Origin: Rhizobium leguminosarum | GTDB lineage: Bacteria; Pseudomonadota; Alphaproteobacteria; Rhizobiales; Rhizobiaceae | Direction: 5' to 3' | DNA: 64,000 bases | Assembly (NCBI RefSeq): GCF_004123835.1 | Contig: NZ_MZMU01000003.1 | Location: forward strand, 1,550,001 to 1,614,000 | Shown here: positions 20,501 to 30,377 of the stretch, one piece after another | How positions within the stretch are numbered: position 1 is the stretch's first letter | Layout: every line of letters begins with the position of its first letter | Notes under the pieces: model-generated | The model's database searches: none | What the model saw: only the letters and a program-made list of their open reading frames with translations | What the model was told of the DNA's origin: nothing | Program-made: the position numbers and the translations under genes

Positions 20501-21184
20501 ATGAAACGCAACGTCGTTCTCAAGCTTACCGGCGTCGAGCGCCATTACGGGCAGGGCGGTACGCTGCTCTCGATCCTGAAGGGCGCGGATTTTTCGATAT
20601 CGAAGGGGGAGATTGTCGCTCTCGTCGCCCCTTCCGGCACCGGCAAGTCGACACTGCTGCATGTCGCCGGCCTGCTGGAGCATCCAGACGGCGGTGAGGT
20701 CAACATCAACGGCCATGCCTGTGACGGCCTGAGCGACGAGAAACGCACCGCCATCCGCCGCAGCGAAATCGGCTTCGTCTACCAGTTCCACCACCTGCTG
20801 CCGGAATTCTCGGCGCTCGAAAATATCATGATGCCGCAGCTGATCGCCGGGCTTTCCTGGAAGGAAGCCGGCGAGCGGGCCGGCCAGCTTCTCGATTATA
20901 TGCGCATCGGCCATCGTGGCTCGCATCGCCCGGGCGAACTTTCCGGCGGCGAGCAGCAGCGCGTTGCGATTGCCCGCGCCGTCGCCAATGCGCCGACCCT
21001 GCTTCTTGCCGACGAGCCGACCGGCAATCTCGACCCGGAAACGGCAAGCTACGTCTTCGACGCGCTGGAAGCGCTGGTGCGCCAGTCCGGCCTTGCGGCC
21101 CTCATCGCCACCCATAATCACGAGCTCGCCCGCCGCATGGATCGGCGCGTGACGATCTCCGACGGCAAGATCGTCGATTTCTGA
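20501..21184 (+). CDS. lolD: Lipoprotein-releasing ABC transporter, ATP-binding subunit
   Basis: ABC ATPase of 227 residues that powers lipoprotein release with the preceding permease. Walker A is APSGTGKST (one residue off the usual GPSGSGKST), the signature is [14 protein letters not shown], and Walker B is [12 protein letters not shown]. It lies 14 bp after lolC. A rhizobial intergenic repeat follows, and no further gene on this strand continues the operon. Confidence 0.95.
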   Translation: MKRNVVLKLTGVERHYGQGGTLLSILKGADFSISKGEIVALVAPSGTGKSTLLHVAGLLEHPDGGEVNINGHACDGLSDEKRTAIRRSEIGFVYQFHHLLPEFSALENIMMPQLIAGLSWKEAGERAGQLLDYMRIGHRGSHRPGELSGGEQQRVAIARAVANAPTLLLADEPTGNLDPETASYVFDALEALVRQSGLAALIATHNHELARRMDRRVTISDGKIVDF

Positions 21185-21210
21185 GACTGCGGTCCATGGC
21201 TGTTCGGTTG

Positions 21211-21410
21211 ACGCCGATGACTGCCCCTGACCCTAACCTACCGGGGTCGAGCCACTGGTCTCGCCTCGTCCTTCGGACCCCCGTAAACGGGCGAGGGGAC
21301 GTGCCCTGTGAGAGCGAGTGGGGACGGAGAGGTCGCGGCATGTCCCTTCGCCACGTTTACGGGGAGAAGGTGGCGGCAGCCGGATGAGGGGCTGATCTCG
21401 CCGATCTCCT
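21211..21410. repeat. Rhizobial intergenic repeat (RIME-like), copy 1
   Basis: About 200 bp between lolD and the DUF5680 gene. It contains CCCGTAAACGGG (about 21279) and a related CGTTTACGGGGAGAAGG (about 21353), then GGTGGCGGCAGCCGGATGAG. The same modules in the same order occur at 46518-46826. It resembles the mosaic intergenic elements (RIME type) reported from rhizobia; the family name is an inference from memory. It does not look coding. Confidence 0.7.
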
Positions 21411-21453
21411 GGCGGGATATTATGCACTTTTACAGAACAGCCGTGGGCCACAA

Positions 21454-21918
21454 TCAGGGGATGACCAGCCCGCCTCGATAGTCCAGCATATAGGCCTTCT
21501 GGCCATCGACCATGATGCATTCGTGGCCGCTGAACCGCTCGCAGCCGCCTTCGCTGCTGTCGATATAGCGGCCGAACGGATGGTCGAATTCCATCCCGCC
21601 AAGAAACCGGCCCTCGCGATACATCGCCGAAAGGGCAGCCTTGATCAGCGTTCCGGCTGCTGCGCCGTCGATGAGATCAGGCGCAATGACGCAGCCGAAA
21701 TAATTCATCGCCCAGACGGGCTCGCCGGCAAACCACACCACTTCCTGTCCGGCGAAATCGGTTCCACCGAAATAGCTGTCGAGATAGCGCCAGTCGCCGC
21801 GTTCGTAACCGATATCGTGGGCACCCAGCCGGCAGGGTACGCTCGGTACGCCGCCGCCGACATAGGTCGCAGCCTTCGCCTCTACGATGAATTCGTTCAG
21901 CACCGCAATGTCGAGCAT
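21454..21918 (-). CDS. DUF5680-like protein
   Basis: A 154-residue soluble protein. FIVEAKAATYVGGGVPSVP near the N-terminus, then YERGDWRYLDSYFGGTDFAG and VWAMNYFG, match what I know of the DUF5680 family, often found at the C-terminus of HTH regulators; no HTH is present here. The start at 21918 is chosen because AGGAGAA precedes it at good distance, although the frame stays open further upstream to 22065. The function is unknown. It is transcribed toward the repeat, convergent with lolD. Confidence 0.75.
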   Translation of the reverse strand: MLDIAVLNEFIVEAKAATYVGGGVPSVPCRLGAHDIGYERGDWRYLDSYFGGTDFAGQEVVWFAGEPVWAMNYFGCVIAPDLIDGAAAGTLIKAALSAMYREGRFLGGMEFDHPFGRYIDSSEGGCERFSGHECIMVDGQKAYMLDYRGGLVIP

Positions 21919-22213
21919 GTCGTTCTCCTCTTGCCCGATGCTGGCAAATAGGCCGCGACATGTAAAGAACAAAAAGAGAACCCCGGAGGGAAATAAGCGG
22001 ATCACCTTGGGTGGACGTCGGCCGCCCGAACACGATGTCTGATCTGCGGGGCGGGGAAAGGGCATGGCGGCTACCGATTACAATCAGTGCCAGCTCGTGC
22101 GATTCGCCCCGCGCATCCGGGAGTTTTCAACACAAGAAAGAAGGAAAAGATTCCCGTTGACAACGGAACATACATGGAACAAAGTGAAAACATAACGAGT
22201 AAAGGAGAGACCG

Positions 22214-22300
22214 ATGACTGACATGATCCGTGATATCGCAGCATTCACCTCCATCGCAATGTTCGTTGCCAGCTTCTCGCTCATCGTCATGGCGCTCTAA
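22214..22300 (+). CDS. Possible 28-residue membrane peptide
   Basis: ATG at 22214 is preceded by AAAGGAGAGACCG, a near-perfect ribosome binding site, and the frame runs 28 codons to TAA at 22298-22300. The peptide starts MTDMIRDIAAF and its second half (SIAMFVASFSLIVMAL) is a single hydrophobic helix. TTGACA occurs at 22157-22162, about 50 bp upstream, though without a clear -10 box. The neighbours are the DUF5680 gene (divergent) and dnaE (117 bp downstream). No known family is recognised. The good RBS and membrane-helix character make it a plausible small protein, but it is too short to be certain. Confidence 0.5.
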   Translation: MTDMIRDIAAFTSIAMFVASFSLIVMAL

Positions 22301-22416
22301 AGTTTCAGGGGACTGTATGGCAATCATGCGGTCCGGACGCGGGACTTCTTCTGGACATCATCGCCCTCTATGCCGACAATGCGTCCGATTCATTCGGGTG
22401 ATTGGGAAGGCATGTC

Positions 22417-25400
22417 ATGGCGGATACGGCAAAGGGTTCAACGGGTGAGGCGACCGGCACGCCGGGCTTCATCCACCTGAGGGTCCATTCCGCCTATTCG
22501 CTTCTCGAGGGCGCCCTGCCGCTGAAGAAGATCCTCTACAAGGCGACCGGCGACAGCCAGCCGGCGATTGCGATTACCGACACCAACAATCTGTTCGTCG
22601 CCCTCGAATTCTCCCAGAAAGCGATGGAAGACGGCCTGCAGCCGATCATCGGCTGCCAGGTCTCGATCGACATGGAAGACGGGTTGGAAACGGAAAAGCG
22701 CGGCGGCCAGCAGGCCCTGGTCAAGCTGCCGTCGATCGTTCTTCTCGCCGCGACGGATGCCGGTTACGAACGGCTGGTCGATCTCGTCAGCCGGGCCTAT
22801 CTCGGCGGCGAGAGCAACCAGGCTGTTCATATCAGCTCCTCCTGGCTGGAGGAGGCAGGCACGGAAGGGCTGATCGCATTGAGCGGTGCCTTGACCGGGC
22901 CGGTCGACGTGGCGATCAAGGAAGGCCATCCCGCTCAGGCGGAAGCCCGGCTGCTCACGCTGAAGCGCCTCTTCGGCGACAGGCTCTATGTCGAGCTGCA
23001 GCGGCACGGCACCTACGACAAGCGGCACGAGCAGAAGATTATCGGGCTCGCCTATGCAAACGACCTGCCGCTGGTTGCGACCAACGAGGCCTTTTTTCCG
23101 ACCCGCGACGATTACGACGCCCATGATGCGCTGATGGCGGTCGCGCACAACGCCATCGTCTCCGACGACAGCCGCTTTCGCCTGACGCCGGATCACTATC
23201 TGAAGAGCAGGGCCGAGATGGTCAAGCTCTTCGCCGACCTGCCGGAAGCGCTGGAAAATACGATCGAGATCGCCACGCGCTGCTCCTTCGTGCTGAAGAC
23301 GCGAAAGCCGATCCTGCCACGCTTCACCGGTGCGACCGACGATGCCGAGGAGGCCGAACGCGCCGAGGCGAGCGAGCTGCGCCGCCAGGTGGTCGAAGGG
23401 CTGGACATGCGGCTTGCAACGCTCGGCATGTCGCCGGGTTACGAGGAAAAGGATTATCGCGAACGGCTGGATTTCGAGCTCAGCGTCATCGAGCGCATGC
23501 GTTTCCCCGGCTACTTCCTGATCGTTGCCGACTTCATCAAATGGGCCAAGCAGCATGACATTCCGGTCGGTCCCGGCCGTGGTTCGGGCGCTGGTTCGCT
23601 GGTCGCCTATGCCTTGACGATCACCGATGTCGATCCCTTGCGTTTTTCGCTGCTCTTCGAGCGCTTCCTCAATCCGGAACGCGTCTCGATGCCCGACTTC
23701 GACATCGACTTCTGCCAGGACCGCCGCGAAGAGGTCATCCGTTACGTCCAGGCCAAATATGGCCGCGAGCAGGTGGCGCAGATCATCACCTTCGGTTCGC
23801 TGCAGGCGCGCGCCGCCCTTCGCGACGTCGGCCGCGTGCTGGAAATGCCCTACGGCCAGGTCGACAAGATCTGCAAACTCGTGCCGAACAACCCGGCCAA
23901 TCCGACGCCGCTGTCCAAGGCGATCGAGGAGGAGCCGAAGCTGCAGGAGGAGGCGGCGAAAGAACCTGTTGTCGCGCGCCTGCTCGACATCGCCCAGAAG
24001 ATCGAGGGGCTTTACCGCCATGCCTCGACGCATGCCGCCGGCATCGTCATCGGCGACCGCCCGCTTTCCAAGCTGGTGCCGATGTATCGCGATCCGCGCT
24101 CCGACATGCCGGTCACCCAGTTCAACATGAAATGGGTGGAGCAGGCAGGCCTCGTCAAGTTCGACTTCCTCGGCCTGAAGACGCTGACCGTGTTGAAAGT
24201 CGCGGTCGATTTCGTCGCCAAGCTCGGCGTCAAGGTCGACCTCGCGGCCATTCCTCTCGACGACAAGAAGACCTACGAGATGCTGTCGCGCGGCGAGACG
24301 GTCGGCGTGTTCCAGGTGGAAAGTGCGGGCATGCGCAAGGCGCTGATCGGCATGAAGCCGGACTGCATTGAGGATATCATCGCGCTGGTGGCGCTCTATC
24401 GTCCAGGCCCGATGGAGAACATCCCGACCTACAATGCCCGCAAGCACGGCGACGAAGAGCTGGAATCGATCCATCCGATGATCGACCACCTGCTCAAGGA
24501 AACCCAGGGTGTCATCGTCTATCAGGAACAGGTGATGCAGATCGCCCAGGTACTATCCGGCTATTCGCTGGGCGAAGCCGACCTTCTGCGCCGCGCCATG
24601 GGCAAGAAGATCAAGGCCGAGATGGACCAGCAGCGCGAACGCTTCGTCGTTGGCGCCGTCAAGAATGGCGTATCGAAGCCGCAGGCCGACAATATCTTCG
24701 AGCTGCTGGCGAAGTTCGCCAATTACGGCTTCAACAAGTCGCATGCCGCCGCCTATGCCATCGTCTCCTACCAGACGGCCTACATGAAGGCGCATTATCC
24801 GGTCGAATTCCTCGCCGCCTCAATGACGCTCGACATGTCCAACACGGAAAAGGTCAATGATTTCCGTCAGGATGCCAAGCGCCTCGGCATCGAGGTGATC
24901 GCACCCTCGGTGCAGACCTCCTTCCGCCATTTCGAGACCGGCGACAACCGCATCTATTACGCGCTCGCCGCCCTCAAGGGCGTTGGCGAGTCCGCCGTCG
25001 ACCATATCGTCGAGGTGCGCGGCGACAAGCCCTTTGCCAGTATCGAGGATTTCTGCCTGCGCATCGATCCGCGTCAGGTCAATCGTCGCGTGCTCGAAAG
25101 CCTGATCTATGCCGGCGCCTTCGATTGTTTCGACTTGGACCGCGCCCAGCTGGCAGCCGGCCTCGACCGTGTTCTCGGTTATGCCCAGCGCGCCCAGGAG
25201 AACAAGCTGAGCGGCCAGTCGGACATTTTCGGCAGCACGCTGACGTCGGGGCCTGAGAAGATCTCCCTGCCGCCGTTCTCGCCCTGGCTCCCCTCCGAGC
25301 GGCTGCTTAAGGAATTCCAGGTGCTGGGCTTCTATCTCACAGCCCACCCGCTCGATTCCTACAACAACATCCTGCAGAAGATGCGGGTGCAGACCTTTGC

Positions 25401-25911
25401 CGAGTTTTCCGCCGCCATCAAACAGGGCGCGGCCAATGCGCGGCTTGCCGGTACCGTCATCTCGAAGCAGGAGCGTAAGACCCGCACCGGCAACAAGATG
25501 GGCATCATCGTCTTTTCGGATTCTTCGGGCCAGTTCGAAGCGGTGCTGTTTTCGGAAATGCTGAACCAGTATCGCGATGTGCTCGAATCGGGAAAATCTT
25601 TCGTGCTGACCGCGACGGGCGAGGAGCGGCCGGAGGGCATCGGCCTGCGCATCCAGACGATCCAGTCGCTGGAGGAAAAGTCGCTGCAGATGCAGAAGGC
25701 GCTACGCGTCTATGTCCGCGATTCCGGACCGCTGAGGATGGTGGCCGGCCATTTGAATGCCAAGGGCGACGGCCTGGTTTCCTTCATCGTCATCAAGGAG
25801 GATGGCAAACGCGAAGTGGAAGTGGCGCTGTCGGAGAAATACCGCATCACGCCGGAGATTGCCGCCGCCCTTCGCGCCGCTCCCGGCGTCGTCGACGTCG
25901 AGCTCGTCTGA
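22417..25911 (+). CDS. dnaE: DNA polymerase III subunit alpha
   Basis: The replicative polymerase catalytic subunit (1164 residues from the chosen start). The PHP domain opens with FIHLRVHSAYSLLEGAL; the polymerase active-site aspartates are in PDFDIDFCQDRR (about residues 427-438); the C-terminus has the OB-fold and tail. Its length is normal for the DnaE1 class. Start 22417 (MADTAKG) is preferred over an in-frame ATG at 22402; GGAAGG precedes 22417. A hairpin repeat begins 5 bp after the stop and may end the transcript. Confidence 0.97.
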   Translation: MADTAKGSTGEATGTPGFIHLRVHSAYSLLEGALPLKKILYKATGDSQPAIAITDTNNLFVALEFSQKAMEDGLQPIIGCQVSIDMEDGLETEKRGGQQALVKLPSIVLLAATDAGYERLVDLVSRAYLGGESNQAVHISSSWLEEAGTEGLIALSGALTGPVDVAIKEGHPAQAEARLLTLKRLFGDRLYVELQRHGTYDKRHEQKIIGLAYANDLPLVATNEAFFPTRDDYDAHDALMAVAHNAIVSDDSRFRLTPDHYLKSRAEMVKLFADLPEALENTIEIATRCSFVLKTRKPILPRFTGATDDAEEAERAEASELRRQVVEGLDMRLATLGMSPGYEEKDYRERLDFELSVIERMRFPGYFLIVADFIKWAKQHDIPVGPGRGSGAGSLVAYALTITDVDPLRFSLLFERFLNPERVSMPDFDIDFCQDRREEVIRYVQAKYGREQVAQIITFGSLQARAALRDVGRVLEMPYGQVDKICKLVPNNPANPTPLSKAIEEEPKLQEEAAKEPVVARLLDIAQKIEGLYRHASTHAAGIVIGDRPLSKLVPMYRDPRSDMPVTQFNMKWVEQAGLVKFDFLGLKTLTVLKVAVDFVAKLGVKVDLAAIPLDDKKTYEMLSRGETVGVFQVESAGMRKALIGMKPDCIEDIIALVALYRPGPMENIPTYNARKHGDEELESIHPMIDHLLKETQGVIVYQEQVMQIAQVLSGYSLGEADLLRRAMGKKIKAEMDQQRERFVVGAVKNGVSKPQADNIFELLAKFANYGFNKSHAAAYAIVSYQTAYMKAHYPVEFLAASMTLDMSNTEKVNDFRQDAKRLGIEVIAPSVQTSFRHFETGDNRIYYALAALKGVGESAVDHIVEVRGDKPFASIEDFCLRIDPRQVNRRVLESLIYAGAFDCFDLDRAQLAAGLDRVLGYAQRAQENKLSGQSDIFGSTLTSGPEKISLPPFSPWLPSERLLKEFQVLGFYLTAHPLDSYNNILQKMRVQTFAEFSAAIKQGAANARLAGTVISKQERKTRTGNKMGIIVFSDSSGQFEAVLFSEMLNQYRDVLESGKSFVLTATGEERPEGIGLRIQTIQSLEEKSLQMQKALRVYVRDSGPLRMVAGHLNAKGDGLVSFIVIKEDGKREVEVALSEKYRITPEIAAALRAAPGVVDVELV

Positions 25912-25916
25912 TTAAT

Positions 25917-25961
25917 GCATGTCGCCCGGAAGTGTGCGGCGGTTCCGGGATAACGACATGC
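25917..25961. repeat. Hairpin repeat (GCATGTCG family), copy downstream of dnaE
   Basis: GCATGTCG (25917-25924) and CGACATGC (25954-25961) enclose a second inverted pair CCCGGAA / TTCCGGG around a conserved GTGTGCGGCGG centre, followed by ATAAAACAAAGAG. It matches the copies at 34591-34696 and 35164-35273, but the inner stem is GC-rich instead of GCAAAA / TTTTGC, which is a compensatory change. It may also serve as the dnaE terminator. Confidence 0.75.
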
Positions 25962-25985
25962 ATAAAACAAAGAGTGTGATGGCCA

Positions 25986-27239
25986 TCACCCGCGGGTGAT
26001 TGTGATGAAATCCGTGCCTTCGCCGGTCTCCCGGCCGAGGCCGGTATCGGAGATCGTCAGCGTCGAGCCCGGCGCGATGAGGGCGTCGATCTTGCGGCGG
26101 GTCTCATGGGGGATGGTAATCCGGCTGAGCGAACGGGCGATCGGCTTGCCTGTGATGATCGAGCTTTCCTGATTGGTGATGCCGATCCGCTTCATCGTTT
26201 CGCGGGAGAGATTGTTCTCGAGCGTGATACCGAGCCAGTCCGCTGTGCCGGCCTTTGCATCGACGGCATGCAACGTGAAGAAATGCGTGCCAAGCGCCAG
26301 TCCCGGATCGGCGATCGTCACCGGCGCTTCGAAGAGGGGCTTGAAGGCCTGCCGCACCATGATGACGCCGTTCGGCGGCTGACCCTTGCCGGCCGCGGCA
26401 TAAACTTCCCTGAGGAGTGTGTCGGAGACCAGGCTCCTGTCGGCGGCGAATTCCGTCGGCCGCAATGTCCTGAAAGCCTTGATCGCCTGCACGGTCGACG
26501 GACCGAGGAAGCCGTCCGGATTGCCGGCGGAAAAGCCGAGCTGGTTGAGGAGGGCCTGGATGTCGATCACCGTCTCGCGAAGGGTCCGGCGCGTAACGAG
26601 CATGCTGATCGGCTCGGACGGCGGCTCGGGTTCGGGCGCTGCAATCGGTGGCGCTGCCGGCATCGGCATCGCAGCCGTGTCGTTCATCGCCACCTGCACA
26701 GGCTTCTCGGGGCTGTCGGGCATGGAGGGCCGCAGTTCGACGTCTGACAGCAGCGGCATCGCCGGTGCATCCGGATGGAAAAGCGTCGGATGCTCGATCG
26801 GCTGCGGCGCCAGTTCACCGTCGCTGATAATGACGGGGACACCGCGGTCGGTCATCCCATAGAGCATTTTTGCGAAGGCGCCGGGCATACGCACGCAGCC
26901 ATGCGATGCCGGATAACGCGGCACCGAATTCGATTCATGCAGCGCGATGCCGGACCATGTCAGCCTTTGCATGAACGGCATCGGGGCGTTGGAATAGAGA
27001 TTGGATTCGTGGTATTTCTGCTTTTCCAGCACCGAAAAGATGCCGCTCGGCGTCGTGTGGCCGTCCTTGCCGGTCGAGACCTTCGAGGTCGCGACGACCT
27101 CGGTGCCATCATAGACCGCAAGCGACTGCTTGTCCTTCGAGACGATGATCTGCAGCGTGCGCACATCCGCGGCAAGAGCGGGGTGCACGAGTGCGGTGGC
27201 CGACAGCAAGCCGAGGCCGAAGACGAGACGCAAGAACAT
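25986..27239 (-). CDS. L,D-transpeptidase (YkuD) with peptidoglycan-binding domain
   Basis: A periplasmic cell-wall enzyme of 417 residues from the chosen start. It begins with a signal peptide (MFLRLVFGLGLLSATALVHPALA); the frame is open 11 codons further upstream. The YkuD catalytic motif SHGCVRMP with the nucleophilic cysteine lies at about residues 124-131. A proline-rich linker leads to a PG_binding_1-like repeat (IDIQALLNQLGFSAGNPDG) and a C-terminal region of unknown fold. It would form 3-3 crosslinks or attach proteins to peptidoglycan; which substrate it uses cannot be read from the sequence. It is 92 bp from dinB on the same strand. Confidence 0.9.
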   Translation of the reverse strand: MFLRLVFGLGLLSATALVHPALAADVRTLQIIVSKDKQSLAVYDGTEVVATSKVSTGKDGHTTPSGIFSVLEKQKYHESNLYSNAPMPFMQRLTWSGIALHESNSVPRYPASHGCVRMPGAFAKMLYGMTDRGVPVIISDGELAPQPIEHPTLFHPDAPAMPLLSDVELRPSMPDSPEKPVQVAMNDTAAMPMPAAPPIAAPEPEPPSEPISMLVTRRTLRETVIDIQALLNQLGFSAGNPDGFLGPSTVQAIKAFRTLRPTEFAADRSLVSDTLLREVYAAAGKGQPPNGVIMVRQAFKPLFEAPVTIADPGLALGTHFFTLHAVDAKAGTADWLGITLENNLSRETMKRIGITNQESSIITGKPIARSLSRITIPHETRRKIDALIAPGSTLTISDTGLGRETGEGTDFITITRG

Positions 27240-27331
27240 GATACCCAACCATACGCAATACTTGCCCGGCACATTATGGGACGAAGTTTAAGGAAGATTT
27301 TATAGGCTGGATCACCCGCAGGTTTCACGCC

Positions 27332-28624
27332 TTAGTGATCGCGCTTGCTGCCGAAGGTGTAGCCGGTCTCGACCGTCTTCTTGCCGAACTTCTCGCGCAG
27401 CTTGTCCATCGCCGCTTCGGCAGCCGCTCGCCGCCCTGATTGCTGGTCGATGAGATCGGGCGGATCGGCGCGGCCGGCATCGCCGAGATCGGTGACGCCG
27501 ATGCCGAGCAAGCGGAATTTCGTGCCGTCCGTTTCCTTTTCGACAAGTTCGAGCCCGGTGCGGAAGATCCTGTCGGCAAGTTGGGTCGGGTCTTCGAGCT
27601 TGCGGTTGCGGGTGCGCGATTTGAAATCGGCGGTCTTCATCTTCAGGACGACGGTATGGCCGGCAATGCCGTTTTTCTTCAGCCGCCAGGACACCTTTTC
27701 GGAAAGGTTGCGCAGGATCGGCACCAGGTCGTCGTAGCGCGATATGTCGTCGAAGAAGGTTGTCTCGGCCGATACGCTCTTGGCCGCATCGTTGAGATGC
27801 ACCTCTCGGTCGTCGATGCCGCGCGACAGCCGTGCGAGCCGCTGGCCGGTGCTGCCGTAGCGGCGCATCAGGTCGTTTTCCTCCATCTGCTGCAACTGGC
27901 TGATGGTGCGGATGCCGTCGGCTTCCAGCGTCGCCGCAAAGGCCTTGCCGACGCCCCAGATGGTAGTGACAGGACGCGGCGCCAGGAACTCGACCGCTTC
28001 CTCGCGGCCGATGACCGAAAAGCCGCGTGGCTTCTGCAGATCGGAGGCGACCTTGGCGAGGAATTTGCAATAGGAAAGCCCGACCGAAACGGTGATGCCG
28101 ATCTCCGTTTCGATGCGACGGGCGAATTTGGCCAGCGTGCGTGCCGGCGGATCGTGATGCAGCCTCTCGGTGCCGCCGAGCTCCAGGAAGGCCTCGTCGA
28201 TCGATAGCGGCTGCACCAGCGGCGTCAGATCCTGCATCATGGCGCGCACCTGCCGTCCGACCCGGACATATTTCTCCATGTCGGGGCGGATGACGATCGC
28301 TTGAGGGCATGCTTCCAGCGCCTTGAACATCGGCATGGCCGACCGCACGCCATGGATACGGGCGATATAGCAGGCGGTGGAGACGACGCCGCGTTTGCCG
28401 CCGCCGATAATGACAGGCTTGTCGGCAAGTTCCGGATTGTCGCGTTTCTCGACGGCTGCGTAGAAGGCGTCGCAGTCGATATGGGCGAGCGTCAATGCGT
28501 AGAGTTCGCGATGGCGTACGAGGCGCGGGCTGCCGCAGGAAACGCAACGGCGCGCCTCGCCCTTCTGCTCGGCAAGGCAGTCGCGACAGAAGCCGGGTGT
28601 CTTGTCAGGCGTGGGCGTCATCAT
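27332..28624 (-). CDS. dinB: DNA polymerase IV (Y-family), with N-terminal zinc-ribbon-like extension
   Basis: Error-prone translesion polymerase (430 residues). Motif I is [21 protein letters not shown] and the catalytic SIDEAFLEL is present; the little-finger region follows. Before the polymerase domain there are about 48 extra residues with CRDC and CVSC pairs (residues 13-16 and 27-30), a likely zinc-binding ribbon that E. coli DinB lacks. Two adjacent ATG codons (28624 and 28621) make the exact start uncertain by one residue. There is no beta-clamp motif I can place with confidence. Confidence 0.93.
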   Translation of the reverse strand: MMTPTPDKTPGFCRDCLAEQKGEARRCVSCGSPRLVRHRELYALTLAHIDCDAFYAAVEKRDNPELADKPVIIGGGKRGVVSTACYIARIHGVRSAMPMFKALEACPQAIVIRPDMEKYVRVGRQVRAMMQDLTPLVQPLSIDEAFLELGGTERLHHDPPARTLAKFARRIETEIGITVSVGLSYCKFLAKVASDLQKPRGFSVIGREEAVEFLAPRPVTTIWGVGKAFAATLEADGIRTISQLQQMEENDLMRRYGSTGQRLARLSRGIDDREVHLNDAAKSVSAETTFFDDISRYDDLVPILRNLSEKVSWRLKKNGIAGHTVVLKMKTADFKSRTRNRKLEDPTQLADRIFRTGLELVEKETDGTKFRLLGIGVTDLGDAGRADPPDLIDQQSGRRAAAEAAMDKLREKFGKKTVETGYTFGSKRDH

Positions 28625-28682
28625 GGGAACAAAGATTGAACATTGTGAGGTTACGCCTTAAGCTTCCGAGTCACAAGATAGG

Positions 28683-29285
28683 GTGGAAGCTTTGCCTTTG
28701 GATAACGATCTTCGTTTCGAGCCGGTAACGCCAGAACGCTGGGATGACTTCGAAACCTTGTTCGGGCCGCAGGGTGGCTTCTATAACTGCTGGTGCGTCG
28801 CGTTGCGCCTGCCACATGCGGTGAGGACCAAGATGGCGGCCAACGAGCGCAAGGCGCATATGCGGGAGCGGATCAAGGCGGATCCGCCGCCTGGCATCCT
28901 CTGTTATGCCGACGGCGCGCCGGTCGCCTGGGTGCAGGTCGGGCCGCGCCACGACGTGCCGCAGTTCAATTCGCCGCGCACCGTCTCGCGGCCGCTGGAG
29001 GAGGGCGATGCGCATGATCCATCCATCTGGGCCGTCAGTTGCTTCTTCCTGCTGCCCAAACTGCGCGGCAAGGGAATGAGCCACCGTCTGCTCGCCGGGG
29101 CGATCGACCATGCGCGGCGCCAGGGAGCGCGGCTGCTCGAAGCCTGTCCGATCGATCATGTGAAGCAGTCGAAATCCGTGACGCTCTGCATCGGCTCGAC
29201 GGCGATCTTCGATGCCGCCGGTTTCGAGACGGTAGCACGGCGCAAGGACGGCCGTCCGCTCATGCGGCTGGAACTGCGTGCGTGA
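28683..29285 (+). CDS. GNAT-family N-acetyltransferase
   Basis: A 200-residue protein starting with GTG at 28683 (weak upstream ribosome site). The acetyl-CoA binding region is visible as FFLLPKLRGKGMSHRLLAGAIDHAR, where RGKGMS corresponds to the Q/RxxGxG/A loop. The substrate is unknown. It is divergent from dinB (58 bp) and its last 26 bp overlap the convergent HAD-like gene, so the 3' ends are shared on opposite strands. Confidence 0.85.
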   Translation: MEALPLDNDLRFEPVTPERWDDFETLFGPQGGFYNCWCVALRLPHAVRTKMAANERKAHMRERIKADPPPGILCYADGAPVAWVQVGPRHDVPQFNSPRTVSRPLEEGDAHDPSIWAVSCFFLLPKLRGKGMSHRLLAGAIDHARRQGARLLEACPIDHVKQSKSVTLCIGSTAIFDAAGFETVARRKDGRPLMRLELRA

Positions 29286-29934
29286 AGGTGCCGGAAACAA
29301 AATGCGCCTCGATCAGCTCGGCCGCATGGGTCCAGTCGGTAGCGCGGGTGATGTCGTCAGCGGCGGCCGGTGCGAAACGATGGACGGGCGAGTTCGGCAT
29401 CAGGTGAATCAGCAGGCAATCGGCGACGTGATCCCTGACGGAATGCAGATTGCGCGCCATATCATCAATGAAGACGACGGGAAGGGAGCGGCTGGCATGC
29501 AATGCGTGAACGATCGGCCCTTTGGGTTGTTCGGTGGCAAGCAGCGGAAAGAGCAGGCCCATCCTGTCCAGCAGGCGGCGGCGCTGGTCCTGGAACCGTG
29601 GCTGCATGGCTGTCAGGAAAAGCACATCGGCCTCTTCCGAAAGCCGGTCGAGCGTTTCGACGACGCGGTCGAGCGGCGTCTGCCACAGCTCTTGAGCCTC
29701 GAAGAACTCCTCGATCAGCCGGCTGACCTCTTGATCCTCGATCTCCACGCCGTCGGCTTGCGAGACGATGTTGCCGTGAAGCCGGAACGATCGCGGCAGA
29801 AACGCGTGCCCCTGGCTCTGAAGGAAAAGCTGGAAGGGACCGATGAACTGCAACACGACGTCGTCGACGTCACAGACGATCAACGGCCGTTCGCCGAGGC
29901 GGATATGCGAGATGTCGAGTTCCCCGGAGGTCAC
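29260..29934 (-). CDS. HAD-like hydrolase family protein
   Basis: A 224-residue protein with an N-terminal CDVDDVVLQF motif (residues 20-29) that resembles the DxDx(T/V) nucleophile motif of HAD phosphatases, a mid-protein SEEADVLFLTAMQPRFQDQR motif II region (VLFLTAMQ), and PVVFIDDMARNLHSVRDH as motif IV. This suggests a phosphohydrolase with unknown substrate. It begins 2 bp after the DUF3572 stop, so the two minus-strand genes are likely cotranscribed. Confidence in the fold is good; in the activity, low. Confidence 0.82.
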   Translation of the reverse strand: MTSGELDISHIRLGERPLIVCDVDDVVLQFIGPFQLFLQSQGHAFLPRSFRLHGNIVSQADGVEIEDQEVSRLIEEFFEAQELWQTPLDRVVETLDRLSEEADVLFLTAMQPRFQDQRRRLLDRMGLLFPLLATEQPKGPIVHALHASRSLPVVFIDDMARNLHSVRDHVADCLLIHLMPNSPVHRFAPAAADDITRATDWTHAAELIEAHFVSGTFTHAVPAA

Positions 29935-29936
29935 GG

Positions 29937-30245
29937 TCAGTATTCTCCGGAATCGAGGCCCGGTGACGAGAAATGCTGCCAGGCGGCGGTCACCGTCTCT
30001 GGGCTGATCCCGCTCGCCGCGCAGAAGGCCATGGCCGTCGGTTCGTGGTTCATCAGAAAATCCATCAAGCCGGCAAGGAATCCCGGATCGTTTACGGCGT
30101 TGCGCACCTGGCCGGGCGCCACACCCGTCAGGGCGAGGAAGCGGCCGAACATGTCGGGATCGTCGGCAAGCCAGCCGAGCACGGCGATCGCCGTCTCGTG
30201 CGGGTCGGCGGCCTGTTGTTTCGAAGTCTTGAAGTTGCTTTGCAT
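29937..30245 (-). CDS. DUF3572 family protein
   Basis: A 102-residue alpha-helical protein (DPHETAIAVLGWLADDPDMFGRFLALTGV) matching the alphaproteobacterial DUF3572 family, often encoded beside divK. The function is unknown. It is divergent from divK, with 132 bp between, which should hold the promoters of both. Confidence 0.85.
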   Translation of the reverse strand: MQSNFKTSKQQAADPHETAIAVLGWLADDPDMFGRFLALTGVAPGQVRNAVNDPGFLAGLMDFLMNHEPTAMAFCAASGISPETVTAAWQHFSSPGLDSGEY

Positions 30246-30377
30246 TTCGCTGGGTAAGTTACCTTTTCTTCAACCAAATACCGGTAGCGTGCGCTATCGG
30301 TTTCACGAGCTATTTGTCCGCATGTGCCTTTCTCATGGGACGAACCGCTGCGCGAACGGACGTAGGGACAGCTTGTC

